Positions 27,286-36,988 are shown, counted from the stretch's first letter. The stretch is DNA of 64,000 bases from Sphingorhabdus sp. SMR4y (GCF_002218195.1 NZ_CP022336.1:2537001-2601000); one strand, 5' to 3'. Notes: generated from the sequence alone by a model not told the origin. Made by a program: numbers and translations.

Positions 27286-27927
27286 GTGAAAACCACCGGC
27301 CTGCTTGGCGGATCGTTCAATCCCGCCCATGGCGCTCATCGTTCGATCAGTCTGTTTGCCATCGAAGAGCTGGATCTGGACGAATATTGGTGGCTGGTTT
27401 CACCGGGCAACCCGCTGAAAGAAGGGGCCAGAGACATGGCGCCACTGCATGCGCGACTGGCATCCGCCCAAAAAATGGCACGCCGCAGCAGAATCAAACC
27501 GACTGCCATCGAGCAGGATCTGGGCACGCGCTACACCTATGACACGCTGTGCAAACTGGTGCGCCGCTATCCGAAACGGCAGTTTGTGTGGATCATGGGT
27601 GCCGATAATCTGGCGCAATTCCACCGCTGGAAAGACTGGCGAAAGATCGCCCGATTATTGCCGATTGCAGTTATTTCGAGACCCGGCTATGATGATGATG
27701 CTTTTGCGGCTCCCGCAATGGCCTGGCTGCGGCGCTTCGTCCACCCCGCGAGCCAGCGTCGTAACTGGACCAACTGGAGTACGCCGGCGCTGACATTCCT
27801 GCGCTATCGTCCCGACCCACGCTCGGCCACCGCGATCCGGATGGCCCGGCCCCATTGGCATCAGCAATATGATGATCGCCGCGTTCGTGACGCGGTGACA
27901 CACCGGCTGATTGGCCCAGAAGATTAG
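27286..27927 (+). CDS. nadD: Nicotinate-nucleotide adenylyltransferase
   Basis: 213 aa with GTG start at 27286. The nucleotidyltransferase motif GGSFNPAHGAH is at residues 8-18, and the SxTxxR-type end is DPRSATAIR. It adenylates nicotinate mononucleotide in NAD synthesis. Located 10 bp after proA and 8 bp before rsfS. Confidence 0.93.
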   Translation: MKTTGLLGGSFNPAHGAHRSISLFAIEELDLDEYWWLVSPGNPLKEGARDMAPLHARLASAQKMARRSRIKPTAIEQDLGTRYTYDTLCKLVRRYPKRQFVWIMGADNLAQFHRWKDWRKIARLLPIAVISRPGYDDDAFAAPAMAWLRRFVHPASQRRNWTNWSTPALTFLRYRPDPRSATAIRMARPHWHQQYDDRRVRDAVTHRLIGPED

Positions 27928-27935
27928 GATTTAAG

Positions 27936-28343
27936 GTGACGAAACCGAAGGTAAAAGCTCTGAAATCTGCTACTTCCAAGGAAGGAAAGGCCGAATCAGA
28001 CGCGCTCCACGCGCTTGTCATGAAATCGCTCGACGATGATCAGGCACAGGATATTGTTTCCATAGCGCTGGCCGGCAAAAGCAATATCGCCGATCATATG
28101 GTGATCGCGGAAGGGCGTTCGACGAGGCAGGTCGCCGCGATCGCTCAGAAACTGGCCGAGCGCGTCAAAAAAGCCGGTGGTACCGCCCGAATCGAAGGTC
28201 TCGCCAATGCCGACTGGGTATTGATCGATGCGGGTGATGTGATCGTGCATCTGTTCCGGCCGGAAGTTCGCAGCTTCTACAATCTGGAGCGGATGTGGGC
28301 CGTTGATGAGGAAGGCGATGCGGCAGAAGTCGCCGAAGCCTGA
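27936..28343 (+). CDS. rsfS: Ribosome silencing factor RsfS
   Basis: 135 aa, GTG start at 27936. The RsfS core has DIVSIALAGKSNIADHMVIAEG and DWVLIDAGDVIVHLFRPEVRSFYNLERMW. It binds L14 and blocks subunit joining in starvation. A charged N-terminal extension of about 25 residues precedes the core. It lies between nadD and rlmH as in most alphaproteobacteria. Confidence 0.95.
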   Translation: MTKPKVKALKSATSKEGKAESDALHALVMKSLDDDQAQDIVSIALAGKSNIADHMVIAEGRSTRQVAAIAQKLAERVKKAGGTARIEGLANADWVLIDAGDVIVHLFRPEVRSFYNLERMWAVDEEGDAAEVAEA

Positions 28344-28355
28344 TATCGCCGGGCG

Positions 28356-28778
28356 ATGAGGCTGCATATCGTCGCCCGCGGCAAAATCGGCCGCAGTCCG
28401 GAAGCGGAGCTTGTTGACCGCTATGTAAAACGCATCGGCTGGGACGTGAAGATCAGCGAGCTGCCCGACCAGGGTGGCAAGATGCCGAAGCTGCAGGGTG
28501 TAACCAGAATCATCGCCATGGACGAGACCGGTGAAAACTGGACCTCGAAAAAATTCGCCAATCTGCTTTCGGCCTGGCGCGATGACGGCGCGCGCGAAGC
28601 GCGGTTCCTGATTGGTGCTGCCGATGGCCTGAGCGCTGATGAACGCGCCAGTGCAGATCATTTCTTTTCCTTCGGCAAAGCGACCTGGCCGCATATGATG
28701 GCGCGGGCGATGCTCGCCGAACAGCTGTTCCGGGCGACTTCGATCATTGCCGGCCATCCCTATCACCGGGAAGGATGA
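28356..28778 (+). CDS. rlmH: 23S rRNA (pseudouridine1915-N3)-methyltransferase
   Basis: 140-aa SPOUT methyltransferase. The knot segment includes FLIGAADGLS and the SAM-binding C-terminus MMARAMLAEQLFRATSIIAGHPYHR. It methylates pseudouridine 1915 in helix 69 of 23S rRNA. Located 12 bp after rsfS and 4 bp before the envC-like gene. Confidence 0.95.
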   Translation: MRLHIVARGKIGRSPEAELVDRYVKRIGWDVKISELPDQGGKMPKLQGVTRIIAMDETGENWTSKKFANLLSAWRDDGAREARFLIGAADGLSADERASADHFFSFGKATWPHMMARAMLAEQLFRATSIIAGHPYHREG

Positions 28779-28782
28779 GCAA

Positions 28783-29979
28783 ATGATCCGTTCCGCGCTT
28801 GCCCTGATCGCCTTTCTTGGCCTTGCCACGACCGGTGCAGCGCTGCTTTCTGCGCAGTCTCCCGGGCCGAGCCTTTCCGAACAGCAACGCAGCCTGCTGA
28901 CCGCGCGCGAACAATCCGAACGCGCCCGCCAGCGCAGCGAGGCCTTGCGCCGGCAGGCCGAAGCGGCGAGCAATGATGCCGACCGGATTGCCGCCGAAGC
29001 AGCAGCGCTCGCGGCCCGCATCCAGTCCGCTGAAGCCGATATCAAGGCCGCCCGCACCCGTATCGCCATTGTCGCCAAACTTCAGCAGCGCCAGCGGGCC
29101 CGTCTGGCGGAAAAGCAGGGACCAATGATCCGGCTGACGGCCGCGCTGCAGATGATGACCCGCAAGCCGACCGCGCTGGCTCTGGTGGAACCGCGTTCGC
29201 TCGACGAGCTTATCTACATGCGTTCGATCCTGTCTGCGGTGATGCCCGAAATAGAGCGGCGTACCGCCAGCCTTCGCGACGAGGTCAGGCAGGGTGAGGA
29301 GCTTCGCCAGCAGGCGGCCCGCGCGCTTGCCTCGCTGGACGAAAGCCAGCGTCGGCTGCGCGATAGGCGTCAGCAATTGGCCAGTCTCGAGGCCAGCGAA
29401 AGGATCGAGGCCCGGCGCTTTTCCGACGATGCGGGGATCGAGCAGGACCAGGCCCTCGCGCTTGGCGAGGAAGCGCGCGACATATTGGATCTGATGGACC
29501 GGATACGCGAAAGCGGAGCGGTGCGTGAATCACTGGCAGATCTCGAGGGACCCTTGCTGCGGCCCGGTCAGGGGCAGGAGTCTCCGGCTGACCGGCCTTC
29601 GCGGGAGGGTGAAGTTGCCAGTGCCTATCGCTTGCCGGTAATCGGTGAAGTTGTCACCGGCCTCGGCGAGATATCCGACAGCGGTTACCGTTCGCGCGGG
29701 CTTACCATTGCCGTCGACCCAGGCGCGCAGATCGTTGCGCCGGCTGCCGGACGGGTGGCTTATGCGGGTCGTTACCGGGGTTATGGCAACATATTGATCA
29801 TCGAACATGCTGCAGGCTGGACGAGTCTGATCACCAATATGGCGACGGGCAGTGTCGCGGTCGGCGACCGGGTGGTGCAAGGGGCTCCGGTCGGGCGGTC
29901 CGGAGCCGATGATCCCGCAGTCACCATCGAGTTGCGCCGCAATGGCAGGCCGATCGATATTGCCGCCCTGATCGGCTGA
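28783..29979 (+). CDS. envC: EnvC-like murein hydrolase activator (degenerate LytM domain)
   Basis: 398 aa from the ATG at 28783. Signal peptide (about residues 1-21), a long coiled coil (about 25-240) and a C-terminal M23 fold. Zinc ligands seem absent: the usual HxxxD is replaced in SRGLTIAVDPG, and HxH is replaced in AVTIELRRNG. This is the pattern of EnvC-type proteins, which activate amidases at the septum instead of cutting peptidoglycan. It precedes ctpA, a common pairing. Confidence 0.88.
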   Translation: MIRSALALIAFLGLATTGAALLSAQSPGPSLSEQQRSLLTAREQSERARQRSEALRRQAEAASNDADRIAAEAAALAARIQSAEADIKAARTRIAIVAKLQQRQRARLAEKQGPMIRLTAALQMMTRKPTALALVEPRSLDELIYMRSILSAVMPEIERRTASLRDEVRQGEELRQQAARALASLDESQRRLRDRRQQLASLEASERIEARRFSDDAGIEQDQALALGEEARDILDLMDRIRESGAVRESLADLEGPLLRPGQGQESPADRPSREGEVASAYRLPVIGEVVTGLGEISDSGYRSRGLTIAVDPGAQIVAPAAGRVAYAGRYRGYGNILIIEHAAGWTSLITNMATGSVAVGDRVVQGAPVGRSGADDPAVTIELRRNGRPIDIAALIG

Positions 29980-30106
29980 AAACCGGGGAAAAGACGCGAA
30001 AATTGTCGTTGGTCGAAGGCTCGCGTCATTATTGGTTAAGCTGCTTTGCTTTACAGACGATTCCAGCCTATATTTGGTGCCGATTTATACCGACAGGACA
30101 TTATTG

Positions 30107-31471
30107 ATGAAAAAGCCCGTTTTGCAAGCCGCCGCTCTTGTGCTGACCGTCGCGCTTTTGCCCGCGACAACGTCGGCAATTTCCGCCGTTGACGCCAATA
30201 CCTACCGGGAAATGGAACAGTTCATGAGCGTCTTTGAACGGGTGCGGAATGACTATGTCGATCAGGTCGATGACGCCGATCTTATCAAGGGCGCTATTGA
30301 AGGCATGCTGGCCAGCCTAGATCCGCACAGCAGCTTTCTCGGAGCGCGTGACTTTGAAAATCTGCGGACACAGACCGACGGCAATTACGGCGGCCTCGGT
30401 CTTTCGGTGACTCTGGAAGACGGCGCGGTAAAAGTCATTGCTCCGTTTAAGGACACGCCGGCCGACAAGGCAGGCGTCAAAGCGGGCGACTATATCACTC
30501 ATATCGATGGCGAACTGATCTACGGCGGCACGCTGGATGAGGCGGTCGAGGAAATGCGTGGCAAGCCTGGTGATCCGATCACCATCACGATCGTCCGCCC
30601 TGGCCGCGACAAGCCATTCGATGTGTCGATGAAACGCGCGATTATCGATCTCAAGCCGGTTACCTGGGAGGTCAGGGACGAAATCGGCGTGATCAGCATC
30701 AACAGTTTCTCCAATGAAACCGGTGCCGATGTCGCCGCAGCAATTGCCGGTATCGACCAGTCTCTCGGCAAGAAGCCGCTGGGCTATGTGCTGGATCTGC
30801 GTTCCAATCCGGGCGGCTTGCTTGATGAAGCCGTGTCGGTTTCCGACGTTTTCCTGTCGCGCGGCGAAATCGTGTCCCAACGCGGTCGCGAAAAATCCGA
30901 TATCGAACGCTATTTCGCCAAGAGCGGTGATGCCGCTGGCGGGCTGCCGGTCATTGTCCTGATCGATGCCGGTTCGGCTTCGGCATCCGAAATTGTCGCC
31001 GGCGCCCTGCAGGATCATCACCGCGCGCTGGTCATGGGCGAGCGCAGTTTCGGCAAGGGTTCGGTGCAGACCTTGCTGCCGCTTTCCAATGACAGTGCGC
31101 TGCGCCTGACCACGGCGCGCTATTACACGCCTTCGGGCAAGTCCGTGCAGGAAGGTGGTATCGAACCGGATATCAATGTGCCGCAATTGTCCGATCCTGA
31201 CTACAAGACCCGGCCGCGGTTCCGCGAATCCGATCTGCGCCGTCATCTCGTCAACGAAATCAAGCTGAAAGACGAGGTGCTCGAGGAAGACAGCAAGGAT
31301 GATCCCCGCTTCACCCAAACGGCCGAAGAGTTGAAAGAGCAGGGTGTGGAGGATTTTCAACTGCATTATGCCTTGCAGACCATTGGTCGCCTCGGACCCG
31401 ACGGATTGAAAATGGCGATAAACAAGGCCGCCAAAAAGACTGGCAAGAAAACCCTGGTCGCGAAAAACTAG
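30107..31471 (+). CDS. ctpA: S41 family carboxy-terminal processing peptidase
   Basis: 454 aa from the ATG at 30107 with signal peptide. PDZ domain at about residues 95-165 (FKDTPADKAGVKAGDYITHIDG). Catalytic Ser292 (GSASASE), Lys317 and Gln321 (FGKGSVQ) match the 25- and 4-residue spacing of the CtpB family. These serine proteases cut periplasmic proteins near the C-terminus, including cell-wall hydrolases. It follows the envC-like gene. Confidence 0.95.
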   Translation: MKKPVLQAAALVLTVALLPATTSAISAVDANTYREMEQFMSVFERVRNDYVDQVDDADLIKGAIEGMLASLDPHSSFLGARDFENLRTQTDGNYGGLGLSVTLEDGAVKVIAPFKDTPADKAGVKAGDYITHIDGELIYGGTLDEAVEEMRGKPGDPITITIVRPGRDKPFDVSMKRAIIDLKPVTWEVRDEIGVISINSFSNETGADVAAAIAGIDQSLGKKPLGYVLDLRSNPGGLLDEAVSVSDVFLSRGEIVSQRGREKSDIERYFAKSGDAAGGLPVIVLIDAGSASASEIVAGALQDHHRALVMGERSFGKGSVQTLLPLSNDSALRLTTARYYTPSGKSVQEGGIEPDINVPQLSDPDYKTRPRFRESDLRRHLVNEIKLKDEVLEEDSKDDPRFTQTAEELKEQGVEDFQLHYALQTIGRLGPDGLKMAINKAAKKTGKKTLVAKN

Positions 31472-31480
31472 GGCCACCCG

Positions 31481-31966
31481 ATGGCATTTGTCCGCAACGC
31501 TGCCTGGCTGGCCCTTTTGCTTCCGACGGCATTGCTCGGCGGCGCGCTGATCGGCCAATATGGCTTTGATCTCTATCCGTGCGAAATGTGCATGTGGCAA
31601 AGATGGCCGCATCTCGTCGCGATCGTTCTCGCTGTCATTGCGCTGATGTTGCGCGCCAGGCCTGCATCCACAATGCTGGTGCTGGCCGCTGCGCTGGCGA
31701 TATTGACAAGCGGCCTGATCGGCGGGTTCCACGCCGGTGTCGAATATGGCTGGTGGGAAGGGCTGACTTCCTGTGCGACCAATGTCCCGGCTGGCGGCGA
31801 TATGCTCGATTCGATCATGAGCGCACCGCTTGTGCGTTGCGATGTCGCGCCCTGGTCACTGTTCGGCATTTCCCTCGCCGGTTTTAATTTTCTCTTGTCA
31901 GCGAGCGGTGCCATTCTCATCTTGGTCATGCTTGCCAAGCGGCGAAAGGATACCGGCCATGTCTGA
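31481..31966 (+). CDS. dsbB: Disulfide bond formation protein B
   Basis: 161 aa with four hydrophobic segments. The two Cys pairs of DsbB are C34-x2-C37 (YPCEMCMWQRWPH) and C98/C120 in the second periplasmic loop. It re-oxidises DsbA using quinone. It overlaps coq7 by 8 bp, a plausible functional link through the quinone pool. Confidence 0.9.
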   Translation: MAFVRNAAWLALLLPTALLGGALIGQYGFDLYPCEMCMWQRWPHLVAIVLAVIALMLRARPASTMLVLAAALAILTSGLIGGFHAGVEYGWWEGLTSCATNVPAGGDMLDSIMSAPLVRCDVAPWSLFGISLAGFNFLLSASGAILILVMLAKRRKDTGHV

Positions 31967-32498
31967 GACAAAATTGGGACAAACCAGAGCGGATATCGCA
32001 TCAATGATCCGGGTCAACCAGGCCGGGGAATATGGTGCGGCGCAAATCTACAAGGGACAGCTGGCGGTGATGGGCGACCATGCGCCGCAGAGCAGCGAGA
32101 TCCATCACATGGCGGAACAGGAGCAGCGCCATCTCGATGCTTTTGACCAGATGATAGCAGAGCGTGGCGTACGGCCCACAATCTTGCAGCCTTTTTGGAA
32201 AATGGCCGGCTATGCGCTGGGCGCGACAACGGCAGCAATGGGCCCTCGCGCGGCGATGGCCTGCACGGCGGCGGTAGAAACCGAGATAGACCAGCATTAT
32301 CAGGAGCAGCTCGGTGCACTTGAAGCCGAAAGCGAACCCGAGCTGACCCGTATGATTGCGGAGTTTCGCGAAGAGGAATTGGAGCATAAGGCAACGGCTA
32401 TTGCATCGGGCGCGGAAGAGACGCCCGGCTATCCGGTGTTGAGCGCGGCGATCCGGCTGGGATGCCGGGTTGCTATCGGATTGTCGAAACGAATCTAG
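31959..32498 (+). CDS. coq7: Demethoxyubiquinone hydroxylase Coq7
   Basis: 179 aa from the ATG at 31959. Di-iron ligand motifs are visible: E24 (NQAGEYGAAQ), E55-x2-H58 (EQRH), E in VETEIDQHYQ and ExxH in EEELEHKAT. It hydroxylates 5-demethoxyubiquinol in ubiquinone synthesis. Alphaproteobacteria use Coq7 in place of UbiF. It overlaps dsbB by 8 bp. Confidence 0.95.
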   Translation: MSETKLGQTRADIASMIRVNQAGEYGAAQIYKGQLAVMGDHAPQSSEIHHMAEQEQRHLDAFDQMIAERGVRPTILQPFWKMAGYALGATTAAMGPRAAMACTAAVETEIDQHYQEQLGALEAESEPELTRMIAEFREEELEHKATAIASGAEETPGYPVLSAAIRLGCRVAIGLSKRI

Positions 32499-32552
32499 GG
32501 AAGCGTGGGCCGCTTCAGCACCGGTTCAGGCCGGTGTGCACAAAGGAACGAT

Positions 32553-33176
32553 ATGATGAATAAAATTTTGATCTCCGCCGCCGCCCTGTCAGCCGCCAGC
32601 CTGCTGGCTTTTCCGGCGCAGGCTCAGGATCAGGCCGGTGACCGGGTCAATCAGCTGGTCATCTATGGCGACGATCCCTGCCCCCAGAGCAGCGAAGACG
32701 AGATTGTCGTCTGTGCGCGCAAGGACGAGGGGGAACGGTATCGCATTCCCGAAACCCTGAGAAGCGGCAGCCTGGGCGATGCCAAGAACCAGGCGTGGTC
32801 GGAACGCGTCAAATCCTATGAATATGTCGGAGCCGCAGGGACCAGCAGCTGTTCGCCAACCGGTGCAGGAGGCTTCACGGGATGTACCCAGCAATTGCTG
32901 CGTCAGGCCTATGCCGAAAAGGGCATTGATGACACGGTCAACTGGGGGCAATTGATCGAGGAAGAACGCCAGAAACGCCTGTCGCGGATCGACTCTGAAG
33001 CGGAAGCGGTCGAGGAGCGGCTGCTCGAAATCGAAGCGCAGCGGGAAGCGCGGGAAGCCGCAGCCGAAGCTGCGCGCGAGCGGCTGGATGCGAAAGATGC
33101 AGAAGCCTTGAATGCCACCAGCGATCTTGCCGTGCCACCCGGGGCGGATGAAACGCCTGATCCGGATGGTGAGTGA
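32553..33176 (+). CDS. Hypothetical secreted protein with acidic/helical tail
   Basis: 207 aa, signal peptide about residues 1-24 (LLAFPAQAQ). The motif DPCPQSSEDEIVVCARKDEGERYRIPE has two Cys and looks conserved in sphingomonads. A Cys-containing central part is followed by a Glu/Arg/Ala-rich coiled-coil (about residues 130-190). Either of two ATGs (32553 or 32556) may be used, with AAGGAA upstream. It is preceded by a small stem (32519-32536). Function unknown. Confidence 0.7.
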   Translation: MMNKILISAAALSAASLLAFPAQAQDQAGDRVNQLVIYGDDPCPQSSEDEIVVCARKDEGERYRIPETLRSGSLGDAKNQAWSERVKSYEYVGAAGTSSCSPTGAGGFTGCTQQLLRQAYAEKGIDDTVNWGQLIEEERQKRLSRIDSEAEAVEERLLEIEAQREAREAAAEAARERLDAKDAEALNATSDLAVPPGADETPDPDGE

Positions 33177-34934
33177 CTAGCCGGCCTTTTGGGCATCAAT
33201 CCAGCGGTTGACCTGCGCTTCAAGCATATCCAGCGGCACCGCGCCCTGCCCGAGCACGACATCGTGAAAGGCGCGCAGATCGAACTTGTCGCCCAGTTCG
33301 CTGGTCGCTTTCGCGCGTAATTCGCGGATCTTCAGCTCGCCCATTTTATAGGCCAGAGCCTGTCCCGGCCAGCTGATGTAGCGGTTCACCTCCGCTTCGA
33401 TATTGGCCTCGCTGAGCGCGGTATTGTCGGTCATGAAATCGATCGCCCGCTGCTTGCTCCAGCCCTTGCTGTGGATGCCGGTATCGACGACCAGTCGGCA
33501 GGCGCGCCACATTTCGTAAGACAGCCGTCCCATATTCTTGGCCGGTGTGTCGTAAAGATCCATCTCGATGCCGAGCCGTTCCGAGTAAAGCCCCCAGCCT
33601 TCGACAAAAGCGGTGAAAAACGCCCCATATTTGCGGAAATCGGGCATGTCCAGTTCCTGCTGCAAGGCAATCTGCTGATGATGGCCGGGCACCGCTTCAT
33701 GCACGCTCAGCGCCGGAATTTCCCAGAACGGCCGCTGGTCCAGTTTGGATGTGTTGACATAATAATAGCCGGCGATGCCCACTTCGGGTGACCCCGGGTT
33801 ATAATAAGCTGTGGTTGTGCCTTCGGCTGTCTCGGCGGGGATTTCCTTGATACCGTAAGGCAGGCGCGCCAGCTTGCCGATGATTGACGGCATTTTGCCA
33901 TCGATGATCTTGGTCACGCGGGCGACCTTTTCCATCAGCTCTTCCGGCGTCTTGGCATAATATCGCGGATCAGTGCGGAGATGCTCGATAAACGCCTCGC
34001 GGCTTTCGTAACCCGCTTCCTTGGCGACCTCCACCATTTCAGCCCGGATCCGCGCCACTTCGCTCAGTCCGATATTGTGGATTTCATCGGCTGACTTGTC
34101 CGTGGTCGTCATCTGCCGAATGCGGAAATCATAATATTCCGCGCCACCGGGTTGCGCCGAAACGCCCGGTGCCCTGGCGCAATTCGGGGCATAGTCTTTG
34201 ACGTACCAGTCGAGATGCTTCTTCACCGCCGGGTTGATCACCGTGGTGATGGTTCCGGCAGCTTCCGCGGCCAGACTGTCGAACGTTGCTTCATCTATCG
34301 TCTCGGGCCGCTTGCGCGTGAAGGGCTGGTAGAAACGGGATTGTGTGACATCATCGGTGAGCAGACCGGAAATACTGGTTTCATAACCGACCATGGAAAC
34401 GCATGGCTGGACATAGCCGCCGGCGAGTGCCTTGCTGGCGACGGCGATCGACTGGTCATTGACCCGCGCATATTGTTTGAGCCGGTTGATATAGGTCTGA
34501 TAATCCTGCGCGTTACGGAACGGCAGATTGTTCTGCATGCTGGCAAAGCTCTGATGCCAGCCGCCGCGATTGGTGAAGTTGATGGTGCGCTGGCCATAGC
34601 TGTTCGCTTCGATCTGCTCGGCGAGCGATCGGCGCAAGATGCCATAGTTGGTCTTGTCATCCTCGCTCAGTGTCGCCGTGTCGATTGCGTCGAGTTGTGC
34701 GAGCCAGGCCTTGGCCTTGGCCACGCGCTTGTCCTCGGCCTCGAGACTGGCGTCACTGACCCGGCCAACCGGATCATCGACCCCGAGCGAGGAGGCAAAT
34801 TCGGGATATTGTTCCAGCTGATAGGCCCAATAGGCCTTTACAACATCCTTCAATCCGGGATCCTGCTGGGCGATAGCCGGCGGTGCGAAAGCCACAGTCG
34901 CCGCCGTTCCCATGGCCAATATCATCTTGCGCAT
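33177..34934 (-). CDS. DUF885 family secreted zinc-dependent hydrolase/peptidase
   Basis: 585 aa from an ATG at 34934, chosen because AGGGGAAGAAG lies just upstream. Signal peptide (MILAMGTAATVAFAPPAIAQ). The HExxGHH-like motif SVHEAVPGHHQQ and EGWG (AFVEGWGLYSERLG) mark the DUF885 metalloproteins. They are probably secreted peptidases; substrate unknown. The longer frame to 35285 has no signal and no good start. Confidence 0.9.
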   Translation of the reverse strand: MRKMILAMGTAATVAFAPPAIAQQDPGLKDVVKAYWAYQLEQYPEFASSLGVDDPVGRVSDASLEAEDKRVAKAKAWLAQLDAIDTATLSEDDKTNYGILRRSLAEQIEANSYGQRTINFTNRGGWHQSFASMQNNLPFRNAQDYQTYINRLKQYARVNDQSIAVASKALAGGYVQPCVSMVGYETSISGLLTDDVTQSRFYQPFTRKRPETIDEATFDSLAAEAAGTITTVINPAVKKHLDWYVKDYAPNCARAPGVSAQPGGAEYYDFRIRQMTTTDKSADEIHNIGLSEVARIRAEMVEVAKEAGYESREAFIEHLRTDPRYYAKTPEELMEKVARVTKIIDGKMPSIIGKLARLPYGIKEIPAETAEGTTTAYYNPGSPEVGIAGYYYVNTSKLDQRPFWEIPALSVHEAVPGHHQQIALQQELDMPDFRKYGAFFTAFVEGWGLYSERLGIEMDLYDTPAKNMGRLSYEMWRACRLVVDTGIHSKGWSKQRAIDFMTDNTALSEANIEAEVNRYISWPGQALAYKMGELKIRELRAKATSELGDKFDLRAFHDVVLGQGAVPLDMLEAQVNRWIDAQKAG

Positions 34935-35049
34935 CTTCTTCCCCTTCATATAGTCGCCAGAACTGACGGAGATTGTTATTTTCAAAAAAGCAGAGACTAA
35001 TCGGTCGCGTGGGCACAGGCAACTTCTTCTGCCCGATGGATTTGACCGG

Positions 35050-35496
35050 ATGCTAGGAATATTGGCGATCATCCTGATGCTGGCCGTAATCGCCGCTGTT
35101 CTGCGTGGCCAGGACCAGTGGGCGGAAATATCCTGGTCGGTCTGGGCCCATATGGCCTCTATCAGTCTTGCCCTGCTGCTTACACCCGTTATGCTGTGGC
35201 GGTCGCGCGGAGACCGGCTGCACAGGCGGCTGGGATGGGTATGGTCCGTGGCCATGCTGTTCACCGCATTGATCAGCTTTGACATTCGCCAGATTGAGGC
35301 TGGCGGCTTTAGCTATATCCATTTGCTCTCGGTGGCGACTTTGTTGCTGGTGCCGCTGCTGATATGGCAAGCGCGGCGCCACAATGTTTCCGGTCACCGT
35401 TCGGCGGTGCGCGGATTGATTGCCGGCGCTCTTCTGGTCGCCGGCTTTTTCACCTTTCCCTTCAACCGATTGCTGGGTGGCTGGCTGTTCGGCTGA
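35050..35496 (+). CDS. DUF2306 family membrane protein
   Basis: 148 aa with four hydrophobic segments. The HRRLGWVW signature and HxxxxGL-type HRSAVRGLIAGAL are typical of DUF2306 proteins. Function unknown. Its 3' end overlaps the convergent PH-domain gene by 35 bp (35462-35496), so the two transcripts are complementary there. Confidence 0.7.
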   Translation: MLGILAIILMLAVIAAVLRGQDQWAEISWSVWAHMASISLALLLTPVMLWRSRGDRLHRRLGWVWSVAMLFTALISFDIRQIEAGGFSYIHLLSVATLLLVPLLIWQARRHNVSGHRSAVRGLIAGALLVAGFFTFPFNRLLGGWLFG

Positions 35497-36988
35497 GCAA
35501 CTGGCGACGCAGATCGCTCGCTTGATCCAGACCAATAGCCCGTATTGTCAAGGGTGCGATCGCGGATCCGCCGGCGATACCGATGATGATGGTGGCGAGA
35601 TCCAGGGGATGATCCCATGGCGTCTGGCTGACATCGACAGTCTGGATCTTGCTGAGCGGTAACAGGGTCAGTCTGCGGCGCCACCAGCCGGACCGGACGA
35701 AGAGCTGGCCGTCGCTCAAAACATATTGGTGTTGCCGCCAGCTGAGAATCAGCACCAGGCTGACGGGACCGGCGAGCAGCAGCACTAAGTAAAAGCCAGA
35801 GTGGAACAGGGTTCCGCTTGTCATGGCAATCGCTGCCAGCAGCAGCACCGCCAGTAGCGCGCGGCGCCACCAGAGAGCAGAGTTGACCTGATGAAATGGG
35901 ACGGTTCCTCCAGGTGAACGGATCGCGCACTGGTCCAGAACTGCGTCGATCTCCGCGCGGGTCGCGCAGGGGGCGGCGCTATGGTCCGATTCACCGCTGG
36001 CGTCACCGGCGAGTGACTTGAACTTCAGATGATACCAGCCAAAGCGCTGGCGCACCGGCCCAGTCTGGATGATCGCTGCCTGGACCCGGTGAATCGGCAT
36101 GACCATGTCGGTCAGGGTAAAAAGGCCGCGGCGCCGGCGAAAGCCGGGTTGCCCGCTATCGACCCGGTCCAGGCGGAAGCCATATTCGCGGATGAATGTG
36201 CGGATGATCCCGCTGACAAAGCCGATAATGACCAGCGAAAAAATGGCGCCCAGAACACCAGCGATCCGCATCCAGAAACTCAGACCGTCGATGATCTCCT
36301 GATTGGACAAAGCATCGAACCAGTTGCGCGGATCGAAAAAATAATCGGGGAGCAGGAAATCCAGATTCTGCGCGAGGGCACCCAGAATGGCGAGCAGCAC
36401 GAACGAGAAGTTGAACAGTCCCGCGATAAAAATACGGCGGTTGTCCATTGCGAACAACGGGGGGGCTTCGTCGGTGACAAGCTGTTCGATCGAGCGTGGC
36501 GAGGCCGCGCTCCGCCTGGCCTTGTAATCCCTTATCGTGTCGCGAAGCTCTTCTGCATCGGACCGTGTCAGGGCCTCCAGCTGGCCATCTTCGCCGCCGC
36601 CCGCGCCGGTTTCCAGCGCTACCGTCGCAAGGCGGAGCAGGCGATGGGGCAGCTTCTGTTCCAGACTGACATCCTGGATGCGGTCAAAGGGGATCGAGCG
36701 GTTGTTGCGGTTAAGCAGGCCGCTCCTGATCCGGATTTCGCGGTCTGTGACCTGATAGGTGAAGCGCGACCAGATCAGCGCGGTCACCCCGACGACGAGC
36801 GCGACCAGCGCCAGTGCCGCGAGCATCGTATAGGCGATATTCTGGTCGAACAGGCTGAAGTGGAGCACGGCAATCGCGACGATATTCCGCCCAATCATCG
36901 ACAGGGATTTCAATATGATACTGAGCGGATGCAGGTGCCGGAAGGGTGCGCTGTCCTGCACTGTCGATGTTTCTGGGGCCCCGGTCAT
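35462..36988 (-). CDS. Bacterial PH-domain membrane protein, YdbT-like
   Basis: 508 aa. Several hydrophobic segments flank three bPH2-type repeats (domain starts near residues 55, 255 and 420 with patterns such as RFTYQVTDREIRIRSGLLNRN and QYVLSDGQLFVRSGWWRRRL). YdbT-type proteins occur with YdbS; their role is not established. ATG overlaps the stop of the small YdbS-like gene upstream (ATGA), indicating one operon and likely a complex. Confidence 0.85.
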   Translation of the reverse strand: MTGAPETSTVQDSAPFRHLHPLSIILKSLSMIGRNIVAIAVLHFSLFDQNIAYTMLAALALVALVVGVTALIWSRFTYQVTDREIRIRSGLLNRNNRSIPFDRIQDVSLEQKLPHRLLRLATVALETGAGGGEDGQLEALTRSDAEELRDTIRDYKARRSAASPRSIEQLVTDEAPPLFAMDNRRIFIAGLFNFSFVLLAILGALAQNLDFLLPDYFFDPRNWFDALSNQEIIDGLSFWMRIAGVLGAIFSLVIIGFVSGIIRTFIREYGFRLDRVDSGQPGFRRRRGLFTLTDMVMPIHRVQAAIIQTGPVRQRFGWYHLKFKSLAGDASGESDHSAAPCATRAEIDAVLDQCAIRSPGGTVPFHQVNSALWWRRALLAVLLLAAIAMTSGTLFHSGFYLVLLLAGPVSLVLILSWRQHQYVLSDGQLFVRSGWWRRRLTLLPLSKIQTVDVSQTPWDHPLDLATIIIGIAGGSAIAPLTIRAIGLDQASDLRRQLLSRTASHPAIG

